Source: Dickeya undicola (GTDB lineage Bacteria > Pseudomonadota > Gammaproteobacteria > Enterobacterales > Enterobacteriaceae). Taken from it: a stretch of 64,000 nt of DNA. The notes under the pieces are model-generated. The model saw only the letters and a list, made by a program, of their open reading frames with translations, searched no databases and had not been told where the DNA came from. A program made the translations under genes and the position numbers. The DNA is taken from NCBI RefSeq assembly GCF_000784735.1, contig NZ_JSYG01000033.1, positions 1 to 64,000 of the forward strand, read 5' to 3'. This document shows, piece by piece, positions 25,410 to 34,467 of this stretch (position 1 is its first letter; each line of letters begins with the position of its first letter).

Positions 25410-27671
25410 ATGACCATCAAGCGCTACCCGCATCTTGCCCATTGGGGGGCATTCACCGCCGTTGTGGAAGACGGCCGACTTATCCGTTGCGAACCGTTTG
25501 CGGGCGATGCCGATCCGTCGCCGATGCTCGACTCCATCGTGCCGCTGGTGTATTCCGACAAGCGCATCCGCAAACCGTCGGTACGTCGATCCTGGCTGGA
25601 AAAACGCGAAAACAGCGATCGTACACTACGTGGCAAGGAACCATTCGTCGAGGTGGACTGGGATCTGGCGCTGGACCTGGTGGCGGAAGAAAACCGCCGC
25701 GTGCGTGACCGCTATGGTGCCGACGGTCTGTTCGCCGGTTCCTACGGTTGGTCGTCCGCCGGGCGTTTTCATCATGCCCGTTCACAAGTGCGGCGTTTTT
25801 ATTTCTCCGGTGGCGGCGCGGTAGACCAGAGCGGCAATTACAGCTGGGGTGCAGCGCAGTTCTTCCTGCCGTATGTAATCGGCACCTTCCACCCGCTGAC
25901 CGGCAAAGTCACCGAGTGGCGCAGCGTGGCGGATCACTGCGAACTGTTCCTCGCCTTCGGTGGGCTGGCGCTGAAAAACGCGCAGATAGCTTCCGGCGGT
26001 GCCGGGCACCACACGCTGAAACCGGCGCTGGAAAAACTGGTGGAACGCGGCATTCCGGTGATCAATATCAGCCCGATGCGCGACGACTGTCCGGCGTTCG
26101 TCAACGCCGAGTGGATCCCGATCCGCCCCAATACCGATGTAGCGCTGATGCTGGCGCTGGGCTACCAGATCCAGCGGCTGGGCGCGGAGGACCGCGAGTT
26201 TCTCGATCGCCACTGCGTCGGTTACCCGCAGTTACGCGACTACCTCAACGGCCACACCGACGGCATCGCCAAGACCCCGGATTGGGCCAGCGCCATCACT
26301 GGCATCCCGGCCGCCCGCATCGAAAAGCTGGCTCAGCAGTTGATCGGCGTGCGCAGCTTTATTACCTGTTCCTATTCGGTACAACGCGCGCATCGTGGCG
26401 AGCAACCCTACTGGATGATGATCGCCCTTGCGTCGATGCTCGGCCAGGTGGGGCTGCCGGGCGGAGGATTCTCCTTCGGCCACGGTTCGATGAACAGCGT
26501 CGGCAATGAGCGCATGACGTCCCCTGCTCCCGCTTCGCCGTCGGTCCCCAATCCTGGTCAGTCGATACCGGTGGCGCGCATCGCCGACATGCTGCTGCAC
26601 CCCGGCGAACCCTACACCTTCTGTGGCGAGAATCGTACCTATCCCGATATCCACCTGATTCACTGGGCTGGCGGCAACCCGTTCCACCATCATCAACAGC
26701 TCAACCGGCTGGTGGAAGGCTGGCAACGGCCGGATACCGTCATCGTGCAGGATATCGTCTGGACCGCAGCGGCGCAGATGGCGGATATCGTGCTGCCTGC
26801 CACCACATCGCTGGAAAGAAACGATGTGGGCGGCTCCTCGCGTGACCGGTTTGTGTTCGCCATGCATCAGGCGATCGCGCCGCAACATCAGGCTCGTCAC
26901 GACTACGATATCTTCAGCGAACTGGCCCAGCGACTGGGTTATGGCGATGCATTCACCCACGGTGGCCGTACCGAGCGGCAGTGGCTGGAGTCGATGTACC
27001 TCGCCTGCCGGGAGCGTCAGGGAGCGGCGGGCGAGCCCTGGCCCGATTTTGACCGTTTCTGGCAGCAAGGCTATGTCGACATTCCGATGGACGACCAGCC
27101 GTTCGTGTTCTTCGAAGAATTCCGCCGCGACCCGGCGCGTTATCCGCTGAACACGCCCAGCGGCAGGATCGAGCTATTCAGCAGCACTATCGCCGATTAT
27201 CGCTACCCGGATTTTGCTCCCCATCCGCAATGGCAACCGCCGGTAGAATGGTTGGGTGCCGCACAAACGCAGCGTTGGCCGCTGCATTTTATCTCCATCC
27301 AGCCAGCGGATCGGCTGCACAGTCAGCTTGATTGCACGCCGCAGGTGGCCGCCAACAAAACCGCCGGTCACGAAACGCTGTACATGCATTCGCAAGACGC
27401 CACCGCGCGTGGCATCCGTCACGGCGACCGGGTAGAAGTACGCAACGAACGCGGGCGCATTTACGCCGGGGTGGCGGTAACCGACGGCATTACGCCGGGC
27501 GTGGTGATCATGGCGACCGGTGCCTGGTTTGATCCGGGCTTTGGGCAGGCACAATGGCACCCGGTGGAACAATCCGGCAATGCCAACGTGTTAACCCGCG
27601 ACATGGGCACCTCACCGCTGACGCAGGGCCCCAACGCTATGAGCTGCCTGGTAGACGTGCTCGCGCTCTGA
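25410..27671 (+). CDS. bisC: Molybdopterin S/N-oxide reductase, BisC/TorA/DMSO-reductase family
   Basis: 753 residues from ATG 25410 (GAGG five bases upstream). The start HLAHWGAFTAVVEDGRLI with DADPSPMLDSIV, then GSYGWSSAGRFHHARSQV, fits the biotin-sulfoxide/TMAO reductase branch, where a Ser in SYGW ligates molybdenum. No Fe-S cysteine motif is present. Other marks are the cofactor-binding VIVQDIVWTAAAQMADIVLPATT and NTPSGRIELFS. There is no twin-arginine signal, which points to a cytoplasmic enzyme as for BisC. No cytochrome or chaperone gene is next to it. Substrate assignment is tentative. Confidence 0.8.
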   Translation: MTIKRYPHLAHWGAFTAVVEDGRLIRCEPFAGDADPSPMLDSIVPLVYSDKRIRKPSVRRSWLEKRENSDRTLRGKEPFVEVDWDLALDLVAEENRRVRDRYGADGLFAGSYGWSSAGRFHHARSQVRRFYFSGGGAVDQSGNYSWGAAQFFLPYVIGTFHPLTGKVTEWRSVADHCELFLAFGGLALKNAQIASGGAGHHTLKPALEKLVERGIPVINISPMRDDCPAFVNAEWIPIRPNTDVALMLALGYQIQRLGAEDREFLDRHCVGYPQLRDYLNGHTDGIAKTPDWASAITGIPAARIEKLAQQLIGVRSFITCSYSVQRAHRGEQPYWMMIALASMLGQVGLPGGGFSFGHGSMNSVGNERMTSPAPASPSVPNPGQSIPVARIADMLLHPGEPYTFCGENRTYPDIHLIHWAGGNPFHHHQQLNRLVEGWQRPDTVIVQDIVWTAAAQMADIVLPATTSLERNDVGGSSRDRFVFAMHQAIAPQHQARHDYDIFSELAQRLGYGDAFTHGGRTERQWLESMYLACRERQGAAGEPWPDFDRFWQQGYVDIPMDDQPFVFFEEFRRDPARYPLNTPSGRIELFSSTIADYRYPDFAPHPQWQPPVEWLGAAQTQRWPLHFISIQPADRLHSQLDCTPQVAANKTAGHETLYMHSQDATARGIRHGDRVEVRNERGRIYAGVAVTDGITPGVVIMATGAWFDPGFGQAQWHPVEQSGNANVLTRDMGTSPLTQGPNAMSCLVDVLAL

Positions 27672-27697
27672 CTTTTCCTTGCTCACGGGCGAAAAAA

Positions 27698-27724
27698 ACG
27701 CCCCCGGCAGTCGGCCAGGGGCGT
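27698..27724. terminator. Terminator between bisC-like and yqhA
   Basis: ACGCCCC...GGGGCGT with a 13-base loop. A seven-A run on its left becomes a T-run on the minus strand, so it ends yqhA well; it can also stop the plus-strand gene. Confidence 0.75.
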
Positions 27725-27767
27725 CGTTCACATCAGCAACGTTGGTTATCAATGCTTATGGTGAGAT

Positions 27768-28301
27768 TTAATGCTTATCATGGGCCTTATCAGCACCGTG
27801 ATGAGTATGATGCTCGTGGCGGGACAGCCAGTCCAGATACCCCATGACAAAGGCGGACAGCACGAAAGTCAGGTGGATAATCACATACCACATCAGCTTG
27901 TTGTCCGGCACGCTCTTGGCATCCATGAACACCCGCAGCAAGTGGATGGACGAAATCGCCACGATCGACGCCGCCACTTTATTTTTCAGTGAGCTGGCGT
28001 CCATTTTGCCCAGCCAGCTCAGCTTCTCCTTGTCCTCGCCAATATCCAGCGCCGACACAAAGTTTTCATAGCCGGAAAACATCATCATCACCAGCAGCCC
28101 GCCCACCAGCGTCATATCGACCAGCGACAACAACGTCAGGATCAGATCAGATTCCGCAATGGAAAAAATATTCGGCAGGACATGCCAGATTTCTTCAAAG
28201 AACTTGATGACCAGCGCCAGTAATCCCAGCGACAACCCCAGATAAACCGGAGCCAACAGCCACCGTGCAGCGTACATCGTATTTTCCAGAAAACGTTCCA
28301 T
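27768..28301 (-). CDS. yqhA: YqhA family inner-membrane protein (UPF0114)
   Basis: 177 residues with four hydrophobic segments (about 11-33, 56-78, 107-125, 137-157). [20 protein letters not shown] and [26 protein letters not shown] are hallmarks of the YqhA/TIGR00645 family. The His-rich tail ([16 protein letters not shown]) could bind metal. Function unknown. Monocistronic, with its own terminator. Confidence 0.9.
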   Translation of the reverse strand: MERFLENTMYAARWLLAPVYLGLSLGLLALVIKFFEEIWHVLPNIFSIAESDLILTLLSLVDMTLVGGLLVMMMFSGYENFVSALDIGEDKEKLSWLGKMDASSLKNKVAASIVAISSIHLLRVFMDAKSVPDNKLMWYVIIHLTFVLSAFVMGYLDWLSRHEHHTHHGADKAHDKH

Positions 28302-28622
28302 AACGCCTATCAGATACAGATTTGAGAGGAACGCATAATAGCGAAAAACCGTACCGAAGTGTTATTCAATTATCTTTCGATGCAATGCATTGATTTTAAA
28401 TAAAATTAACTGAATTTCACCGGATTATGCCACCACTAGCCCGAGAGCGGCCCCCTCGCATTAGAAATCGACAAATATGATCCCGATCGTGCCGATCTTC
28501 ACACCACTGCCACCTTCGCCCTGGAGATGACCATCCAACAAAGGAGCGGCGTTTACCGCCGCGCTAGGCTGTGCCCAGCAGGACATCTCCATCAACACAA
28601 CGATGACAATGGATGGCACAAC
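28302..28622. other. Intergenic region with a coding-like tract
   Basis: AT-rich up to about 28430. From there to 28620 the composition is gene-like: a plus frame reads EIDKYDPDRADLHTTATFAL and, after a one-base shift near 28550, AAFTAALGCAQQDISINTT to a stop at 28624. It may be the decayed 3' end of a gene. No convincing KdgR box was found, although rhamnogalacturonate genes are often under pectin control. Confidence 0.3.
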
Positions 28623-30353
28623 ATGAATAAACCTCTGCAGATATGGCGTACCCCGCTACTGGTGCTGACTCTCGCGCTGCCGCTGGCGGCGACAGGGGCG
28701 GTGAAACTGACGCTCGACGGCATGGACAGTACGCTGGACAACGGGTTGCTGAAAGTCCGCTTTGGCGCGGACGGCAGCGCCAAAGAAGTGTGGAAAGGCA
28801 GCACCAACCTGATTTCCCGTCTCTCCGGCGCGGCACGCGATCCGGATAAAAACCGCAGCTTTTACCTCGATTACTACTCCGGCGGCGTTAACGAATTCGT
28901 GCCGGAACGGCTGGAAGTCATCAAGCAGACGCCGGATCAGGTGCACCTGGCCTACATCGACGACCAGAACGGCAAACTGCGGCTGGAATACCACCTGATC
29001 ATGACCAGCGACGTCAGCGGCCTGTACAGTTATGTGGTGGCCGCCAACACCGGCTCAGCACCGGTGACGGTCAGCGAGCTGCGCAACGTTTACCGGTTTG
29101 ACGCCACCCGGCTGAACGAGCTGTTCAACAGCATCCAGCGCGGTACGCCGCTGTTGTACGATGAACTGGAACAGTTGCCGAAGGTGCAGGATGAAACCTG
29201 GCGACTGCCGGACGGCAGCGTCTACTCTAAATACGATTTCGCCGGTTATCAGCGTGAAAGCCGTTACTGGGGTGTGATGGGCAACGGTTATGGTGCCTGG
29301 ATGGTGCCCGCCAGCGGCGAGTATTACTCGGGCGACGCCCTGAAGCAGGAACTGCTGGTGCATCAGGACGCGATTATCCTGAACTATCTTACCGGCTCGC
29401 ATTTCGGCACCCCGGATATGGTGGCGCAGCCGGGTTTTGAAAAACTCTACGGTCCGTGGCTGCTGTACATCAATCAGGGCAGCGATCGGGAACTGGTGGC
29501 GGACGTCAGCCGCCGGGCCGAACATGAGCGCGCCAGTTGGCCTTACCGCTGGCTGGACGATGCGCGCTATCCGCGCCAGCGCGCTACCGTCAGCGGTCGC
29601 CTGCGTACCGATGCGCCTCACGCTACAGTGGTGCTGAGCAGCAGCACTGAAAACTTCGACATTCAGACCACCGGTTACCTGTTCACCGCCCGTACCAATC
29701 GGGACGGCCGTTTCAGCCTGCGCAATGTGCCGCCGGGCGAATACCGGCTGTCGGCCTACGCCGACGGCGGCACACAAATCGGCCTGCTGGCGCAGCAAAC
29801 GGTGCAGGTGGAAGGCAAGAAAACCCGGCTCGGCCACATTGACGCCCCGCGTCCCGCACCGCTGGCATGGGCTATTGGTCAGGCCGACCGCCGGGCCGAC
29901 GAATTCCGCTTCGGCGATCGCCCGCGCCTTTATCGCTGGCAAACCGAGGTGCCAGCCAACCTGACCTTTGAGATCGGCAAAAGCCGTGAGCGCAAGGACT
30001 GGTACTACGCCCAGACCCAACCCGGCAGTTGGAACATTCTGTTCAACACCCGCACGCCCGAGCAGCCTTACACCCTGAATATCGCCATCGCCGCCGCCAG
30101 TAACAACGGGATGACCACACCAGCCAGTTCGCCGCAACTGGCGGTGAAACTCAACGGTCAGTTGCTGACTACGCTGAAGTACGACAACGACAAGGCTATC
30201 TACCGGGGCGCGATGCAAAGCGGCCGCTACCACGAAGCACACATACCGCTACCCACGGGCGCACTACAACAGGGCAGCAACCGTATCACGCTGGAGCTGC
30301 TGGGCGGCATGGTGATGTACGACGCGATTACGCTAACGGAAACGCCACAATAA
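28623..30353 (+). CDS. rhiE: Secreted rhamnogalacturonate lyase (PL4)
   Basis: 576 residues from ATG 28623, with a signal peptide (PLLVLTLALPLAATGA). The family layout is a large N-terminal beta-sandwich catalytic domain (VKLTLDGMDSTLDNGLLKV to about residue 330), a fibronectin-like carboxypeptidase-regulatory fold (TNRDGRFSLRNVPPGEYRLS at about 360-380), and a carbohydrate-binding jelly roll (about 405-575). RhiE of Dickeya cleaves the rhamnogalacturonan-I backbone of pectin and leaves through the type II (Out) system. A good marker that the organism is a soft-rot plant pathogen. It stands alone, without rhiT or rhiN beside it. Confidence 0.88.
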   Translation: MNKPLQIWRTPLLVLTLALPLAATGAVKLTLDGMDSTLDNGLLKVRFGADGSAKEVWKGSTNLISRLSGAARDPDKNRSFYLDYYSGGVNEFVPERLEVIKQTPDQVHLAYIDDQNGKLRLEYHLIMTSDVSGLYSYVVAANTGSAPVTVSELRNVYRFDATRLNELFNSIQRGTPLLYDELEQLPKVQDETWRLPDGSVYSKYDFAGYQRESRYWGVMGNGYGAWMVPASGEYYSGDALKQELLVHQDAIILNYLTGSHFGTPDMVAQPGFEKLYGPWLLYINQGSDRELVADVSRRAEHERASWPYRWLDDARYPRQRATVSGRLRTDAPHATVVLSSSTENFDIQTTGYLFTARTNRDGRFSLRNVPPGEYRLSAYADGGTQIGLLAQQTVQVEGKKTRLGHIDAPRPAPLAWAIGQADRRADEFRFGDRPRLYRWQTEVPANLTFEIGKSRERKDWYYAQTQPGSWNILFNTRTPEQPYTLNIAIAAASNNGMTTPASSPQLAVKLNGQLLTTLKYDNDKAIYRGAMQSGRYHEAHIPLPTGALQQGSNRITLELLGGMVMYDAITLTETPQ

Positions 30354-30474
30354 CCGCCCAACGATAATCACGCCTCGTTCCGCGTCGGCATCAGGTCGGC
30401 GCGGAATTTCCCGCCGTTCTTTACCGATACTCATACCAACGAATCGAACTGATTGAGTTATGCGGTGGTCATCA

Positions 30475-30567
30475 AGGGGAGGGTTAGCCAGCGCCATTGC
30501 CTGGCTACTGTCGGATGAAGCCAGCTACGTCACCGGAAGTTTTATCGATCTGGCTGGCGGTAAATAG
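30475..30567 (+). pseudogene. SDR dehydrogenase, C-terminal remnant
   Basis: A short frame reads LASAIAWLLSDEASYVTGSF then IDLAGGK and a stop. This is the conserved end of classical short-chain dehydrogenases (A..v.WL.SdeAsyvtGs...vdGG). No upstream part is present; the rest of the gene has been lost. Confidence 0.6.
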
Positions 30568-30610
30568 AGATTACAGTCACAGCCTATTTCATCGGCTGAT
30601 AAAACAAAAA

Positions 30611-30630
30611 CGCTGCGCATTAGCGCAGCG
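30611..30630. terminator. Strong hairpin after the SDR remnant
   Basis: CGCTGCGC-ATTA-GCGCAGCG, perfect eight-base stem. TCTT follows on the plus strand and TTTTTGTTTT on the minus strand. It may be the old terminator of the decayed SDR gene; there is no minus-strand gene for it now. Confidence 0.6.
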
Positions 30631-31079
30631 TCTTCAGCGTGTGTCATCGATAATGACTATCCCTTATTTCCTCACCTCTTTGCTGAGCGTCCGTTCTGGG
30701 TTCCCTGGTGTCGGATAGATGGCAGTCCGCGTCAACGACGTCGAAACCAACCAATTAGTTTGTTAACTATATCTTATGTTTATAATAAATTATCTGCACC
30801 ACACAGATTAATTAATTTTTCTAACCGTTATAGCAACAAAAATAACCAAGTCAACAGATTAATGGACATTTTATGATCTTTAGTGTCTATTTTTAATAAT
30901 GCCGTTACAGCAACCACCAATTAATTGAATAAGTTCACACTATTCCGCCCGTTTTTTCCGCTGTAAACACCCGCGACACGCCGTGATTACCGATTTTTTT
31001 TCTTGCTGACGGGATAGGTGAACGTAAGGCTTTATCGTAAGATGAACCTGTCTGAGAACTGACCTGAGAAGGGATGACC
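30631..31079. other. AT-rich leader of the XRE-queF operon with paired direct repeats
   Basis: No gene. CCGTTATAGCAAC at 30825-30837 and CCGTTACAGCAAC at 30902-30914 are near-identical, exactly 77 bases apart, and each follows an ACAGATTAAT copy (30803 and 30854). They may be operators for the regulator just downstream. Confidence 0.4.
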
Positions 31080-31694
31080 ATGAAAACAACGAATGCTCAG
31101 CGCAAAACTAATATCATTAAAAATATTGAATATCTGATGCGTACCCGAGGCGAAACCAAAGCCTCGTTTTCTAACCGTACCGGGGTAACGCGTACCACTA
31201 TCTACAAAATTCTTGAAGGTAGGGTAAACAAGGTTCAGCAATCCACCATCAATCGTATTTCCGATTTCTTTGGCGTGTCCTGTGAGGAAATCGAAGATTA
31301 CGATCTGGAAAAGGTCGAGCGCCTGAACAATACCGTTTCTTTTGAAGGCAACAAAAATCCGGCGGCGATTCCCATCATTCCGCAGTCGCAATTGTTGTTG
31401 GCTCGGCAGCATAAGATTGGTCAGTTATCAGTTCAGTATCCGCTGACCTATTTCTTCGGAGAAGAAGCCAACATGGTGGCAGTACAGATCGAGTCACCGA
31501 TTGGCGGCACGTTCTCTCCCGGTTCGCTGCTCATCATCCGACGGCCGCCTGCGCTGGTGCCGAATACGCCGATACTCTGTCACTCTCCTGCCACGGGATT
31601 TTTTGTCGACATCCCGGATTCGCCGGACATGGCGGACAGAAAACGCCCCGAGGACACCGTCCTGCTGGGATATATCATAGAGGAAAGGATATAA
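31080..31694 (+). CDS. XRE-family regulator with S24/LexA-like C-terminal domain
   Basis: 204 residues from ATG 31080, for which AAGGGA is well placed (the ATG six bases upstream has no room for it). The N-terminal HTH is KASFSNRTGVTRTTIYKILE; the C-terminal half (VAVQIESPIGGTFSPGSLLIIR, VLLGYIIEERI) is like the S24 peptidase/repressor fold but lacks an obvious Ser-Lys cleavage pair. It is joined to the next gene with no gap and probably controls this three-gene operon. Confidence 0.82.
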   Translation: MKTTNAQRKTNIIKNIEYLMRTRGETKASFSNRTGVTRTTIYKILEGRVNKVQQSTINRISDFFGVSCEEIEDYDLEKVERLNNTVSFEGNKNPAAIPIIPQSQLLLARQHKIGQLSVQYPLTYFFGEEANMVAVQIESPIGGTFSPGSLLIIRRPPALVPNTPILCHSPATGFFVDIPDSPDMADRKRPEDTVLLGYIIEERI

Positions 31695-32564
31695 ATGGAT
31701 GCAAACAGGAAATTCAAGCTGCTGGGGTTTAACCACAGCGGCGAATTGTCAGCGAATATCATGGTGTTATCGACCGGCAAGACGATCCATATGGATCTTA
31801 AAGAGCTGGTCGACAGTGAAATTTCCGATGATCTGAGTCGGCACGAACTCAACGCACTGTACAAAAAACTCTATTCCGGCAAAGACATCACTACCGCCTA
31901 CGATATCAGCGACAGAAACGAACGTTCCTGGCTGGCGTACCTGATTATTACCGCCGCACTCTGCGTCATCTATATTTTTTCCACCGTCAGCGGTGTTAAA
32001 CCGATATTTATTCCGGCGCTGAATCTGGTGGTGCCACCTGCCGTTTTCGTCTACCCGCTGACCTTCATTTTGGTGGATATCCTGAATGAATTTTATGGCC
32101 TGCGGCTGGCGCGTCGCACCATCCTCATCGCCTTCTTCTTCCATCTGGCGTTTGTGCTCGGGCTGTGGGTTACCAGCCTGATCCCCGGTCTGCCGGAATG
32201 GGAATACAGCAAGACCTATAGCGGCATTGTGGAAAGCATGATGGCGGTACTGGCAGCTTCATCGCTGGCCTACCTGATCTCCGAAAACATCAATGCCTGG
32301 GTACTGCACAAAATCAAGATTCTGACTAAGTCCCGTTATCTGTTTATCCGCGTGATCACCAGTACGGTCACCGCTTCTGCTATCGACAGTGTGATTTTCT
32401 GCACCATCGCGTTTTATAATGTGCTGAGTTTTGACGTGATCCGCACCATGATCCTGTCGCAATTTCTGATCAAAGTAGTCTACGCGGTGTTGGGCGTCGG
32501 CCCAATTTACGGTACTCGCCGACTATTCAGAAAATACATTCATGCCGTACCAGCAAGGAACTGA
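31695..32564 (+). CDS. YhhQ/QueT-type queuosine-precursor transporter with N-terminal extension
   Basis: 289 residues. From about residue 75 it is a six-helix VUT/YhhQ protein ([21 protein letters not shown] is the family signature; [18 protein letters not shown]). E. coli YhhQ, which imports preQ0/preQ1, is about 220 residues, so the first 70-75 residues here ([40 protein letters not shown]) are an added soluble domain of unknown role. It starts directly after the XRE stop codon and lies five bases before queF. Confidence 0.82.
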   Translation: MDANRKFKLLGFNHSGELSANIMVLSTGKTIHMDLKELVDSEISDDLSRHELNALYKKLYSGKDITTAYDISDRNERSWLAYLIITAALCVIYIFSTVSGVKPIFIPALNLVVPPAVFVYPLTFILVDILNEFYGLRLARRTILIAFFFHLAFVLGLWVTSLIPGLPEWEYSKTYSGIVESMMAVLAASSLAYLISENINAWVLHKIKILTKSRYLFIRVITSTVTASAIDSVIFCTIAFYNVLSFDVIRTMILSQFLIKVVYAVLGVGPIYGTRRLFRKYIHAVPARN

Positions 32565-32569
32565 GCGAT

Positions 32570-33412
32570 ATGCATATTACAGAAAACGATAGCATTACCC
32601 ATCTGGGGGTGCGCTCCAGCTACCCAGACAAATACGACCCGGCGCTGCTGGAAGCACTGCCGCGCGCCCGTGGCCGCGATCTGGTTGGCCTGACCGGGCC
32701 GGACCTGCCGTTTAGCGGCTACGACCTGTGGACCGCCTTCGAGCTGTCGTGGCTCAATCACAAGGGAAAGCCGTTGGTGGGCATCGCCGAATTCATCATC
32801 CCGGCCAGTTCAGAAAACCTGATCGAGTCCAAATCGTTCAAGCTGTACCTCAATAGCTTCAACCAGACCCGCTTTCGCGATATCGGCGAAGTACACGCTA
32901 CCTTGATTAAAGATCTGTCCGCCGCCGCCAATGGTGACGTCAAGGTTACCCTGTATCCGGGCCTGACCGGTTATCCGGCACAGATCGATACCCTGCCCGG
33001 CATCAACATTGACGAGCTGGACATCGAAGTGAACGATTACGGCTTCAACCCAGATTATCTGCAACACGCAGTGCGCGACAACGCGCCTTTGGTTGCGGAA
33101 ACCCTGTGCTCTAACCTGTTGAAATCCAACTGTCTGGTCACTTACCAGCCGGACTGGGGCAGTGTGGTCATCAAATATGAAGGGCGTCAGATTGATCGGG
33201 AAGCGCTGCTGCGTTACCTGATTTCGTTCCGCCAGCACAACGAATTCCATGAACAGTGTGTTGAGCGCATTTTTAATGACCTCAAACGCTACTGTCAGCC
33301 GGAAAAACTGACCGTATTCGCCCGCTATACCCGCCGTGGCGGTCTGGACATCAACCCGTTCCGCAGCGATTTCGAAACCGAAGCTGCTACCGGCCGTCTG
33401 GTACGCCAGTAA
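32570..33412 (+). CDS. queF: NADPH-dependent 7-cyano-7-deazaguanine reductase QueF
   Basis: 280 residues, the long two-half form of enterobacteria. The catalytic Cys188 and Asp195 are in [20 protein letters not shown]-binding [14 protein letters not shown] is at about 86-99. It reduces the nitrile preQ0 to the amine preQ1, the precursor of queuosine in tRNA. Linked here to a preQ0/preQ1 importer and a regulator, unlike the stand-alone enterobacterial queF. A GC hairpin closes the operon. Confidence 0.95.
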   Translation: MHITENDSITHLGVRSSYPDKYDPALLEALPRARGRDLVGLTGPDLPFSGYDLWTAFELSWLNHKGKPLVGIAEFIIPASSENLIESKSFKLYLNSFNQTRFRDIGEVHATLIKDLSAAANGDVKVTLYPGLTGYPAQIDTLPGINIDELDIEVNDYGFNPDYLQHAVRDNAPLVAETLCSNLLKSNCLVTYQPDWGSVVIKYEGRQIDREALLRYLISFRQHNEFHEQCVERIFNDLKRYCQPEKLTVFARYTRRGGLDINPFRSDFETEAATGRLVRQ

Positions 33413-33419
33413 TTCCTGT

Positions 33420-33440
33420 CGCCTCCCCGCCGGGGAGGCG
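33420..33440. terminator. Terminator between queF and the LysR gene
   Basis: CGCCTCCCC-GCC-GGGGAGGCG, nine-base GC stem lying directly against the stop codon of the convergent LysR gene. It can serve both directions; T-runs are poor. Confidence 0.65.
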
Positions 33441-34346
33441 TTAGCGGTTTCCCGCTTCCCCTTGTGACAGTTGCTGCTTCAGCCAGGCGATAAACGCCGA
33501 AATGCGCGCTGGCACATGCCGCCGCTGCTGATAGACCGCGTAAATATCCGCTTCCGGCATAATATAGTCCGGCAACAGCGCCACTAATTCACCACTGGCA
33601 AGCCACGGGCGCACATCCCACAGCGAACGCAGGATAATGCCGTGCCCGTCCAGCGCGTAACGCATGATCACCTCGCCGTCGTTGGCGGAAAGATTGCCGA
33701 AAGCGCGGTGGGTAAACTCGCGCCCATCGCGGTAGAAACGCCACAATCCGTAATCACTCTCATACTGACGCAACACCAGGCAGTTGTGCCCGGCCAGGTC
33801 TGCTACCGTACCTGGCGTACCGCAGCGCGCCAGGTACGCCGGTGATGCGCACAACAGGCGCGGATTTGCCATCAACCGATGCGCCACCAGCCGGGAATCC
33901 GGCGGTGCGCCAAAGCGAATATCAATATCCACACCGGCGTCCAGCATGTTGAGCGGTTGACTGGTGAGCTGTAGCTGCACTTCCAGCTCACTGTGCTGGC
34001 GGGCGAAAGCGGAAATCAGCGGCGCGATATGGCGACGGCCGAAACCGAACGACGCGTTGACGGTCAACCGCCCACGTAGCGTTAGCTGGTTACGACGAAC
34101 CTGGCTTTCCAGTTCCTCAATTTCATGCAGAATCGGCACTGCGCCGTCGGCGTACAACTGCCCTTCCGGCGTCAAATCCAACCGCCGGGTGGTACGCCTG
34201 ATCAACTGTACGCCCAGCCGTTGTTCCAGTTGTGTCAGGCGTTTGCTGACCGCTGGTAGCGACAGGCCGCTTTCGCGCGCCACCGCTGTCAGGCTGCCGA
34301 GCGCGGCGATGCGGCTGAAGAACAGCAAATCGTCGATGACACTCAT
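33441..34346 (-). CDS. LysR-type regulator (DmlR-like)
   Basis: 301 residues. Winged HTH at the N-terminus (SLTAVARESGLSLPAVSKRL, EQRLGVQLIRRTTRRLDLT), then a substrate-binding domain (VNASFGFGRRHIAPLISAF). Divergent from the tartrate/D-malate dehydrogenase gene, the same arrangement as dmlR-dmlA in E. coli, so it most likely activates that gene in response to the substrate. Confidence 0.88.
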   Translation of the reverse strand: MSVIDDLLFFSRIAALGSLTAVARESGLSLPAVSKRLTQLEQRLGVQLIRRTTRRLDLTPEGQLYADGAVPILHEIEELESQVRRNQLTLRGRLTVNASFGFGRRHIAPLISAFARQHSELEVQLQLTSQPLNMLDAGVDIDIRFGAPPDSRLVAHRLMANPRLLCASPAYLARCGTPGTVADLAGHNCLVLRQYESDYGLWRFYRDGREFTHRAFGNLSANDGEVIMRYALDGHGIILRSLWDVRPWLASGELVALLPDYIMPEADIYAVYQQRRHVPARISAFIAWLKQQLSQGEAGNR

Positions 34347-34467
34347 TTATTCTTCTCTTTTATTCAACAATGCCTTTACCAGAAGCGAAATTGTTTACAT
34401 CGAATAGAGTAAATACACTCTCTGTTACCCAAGTGCAATCGATCAAAAAAACCGTTCAGGAGTTGCC

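Noticed and set aside
28395-28425. KdgR box upstream of rhiE (TAAAAT...ATTTCA)
   Set aside because: The half-sites are seven bases apart instead of about three, and the left half differs from consensus.
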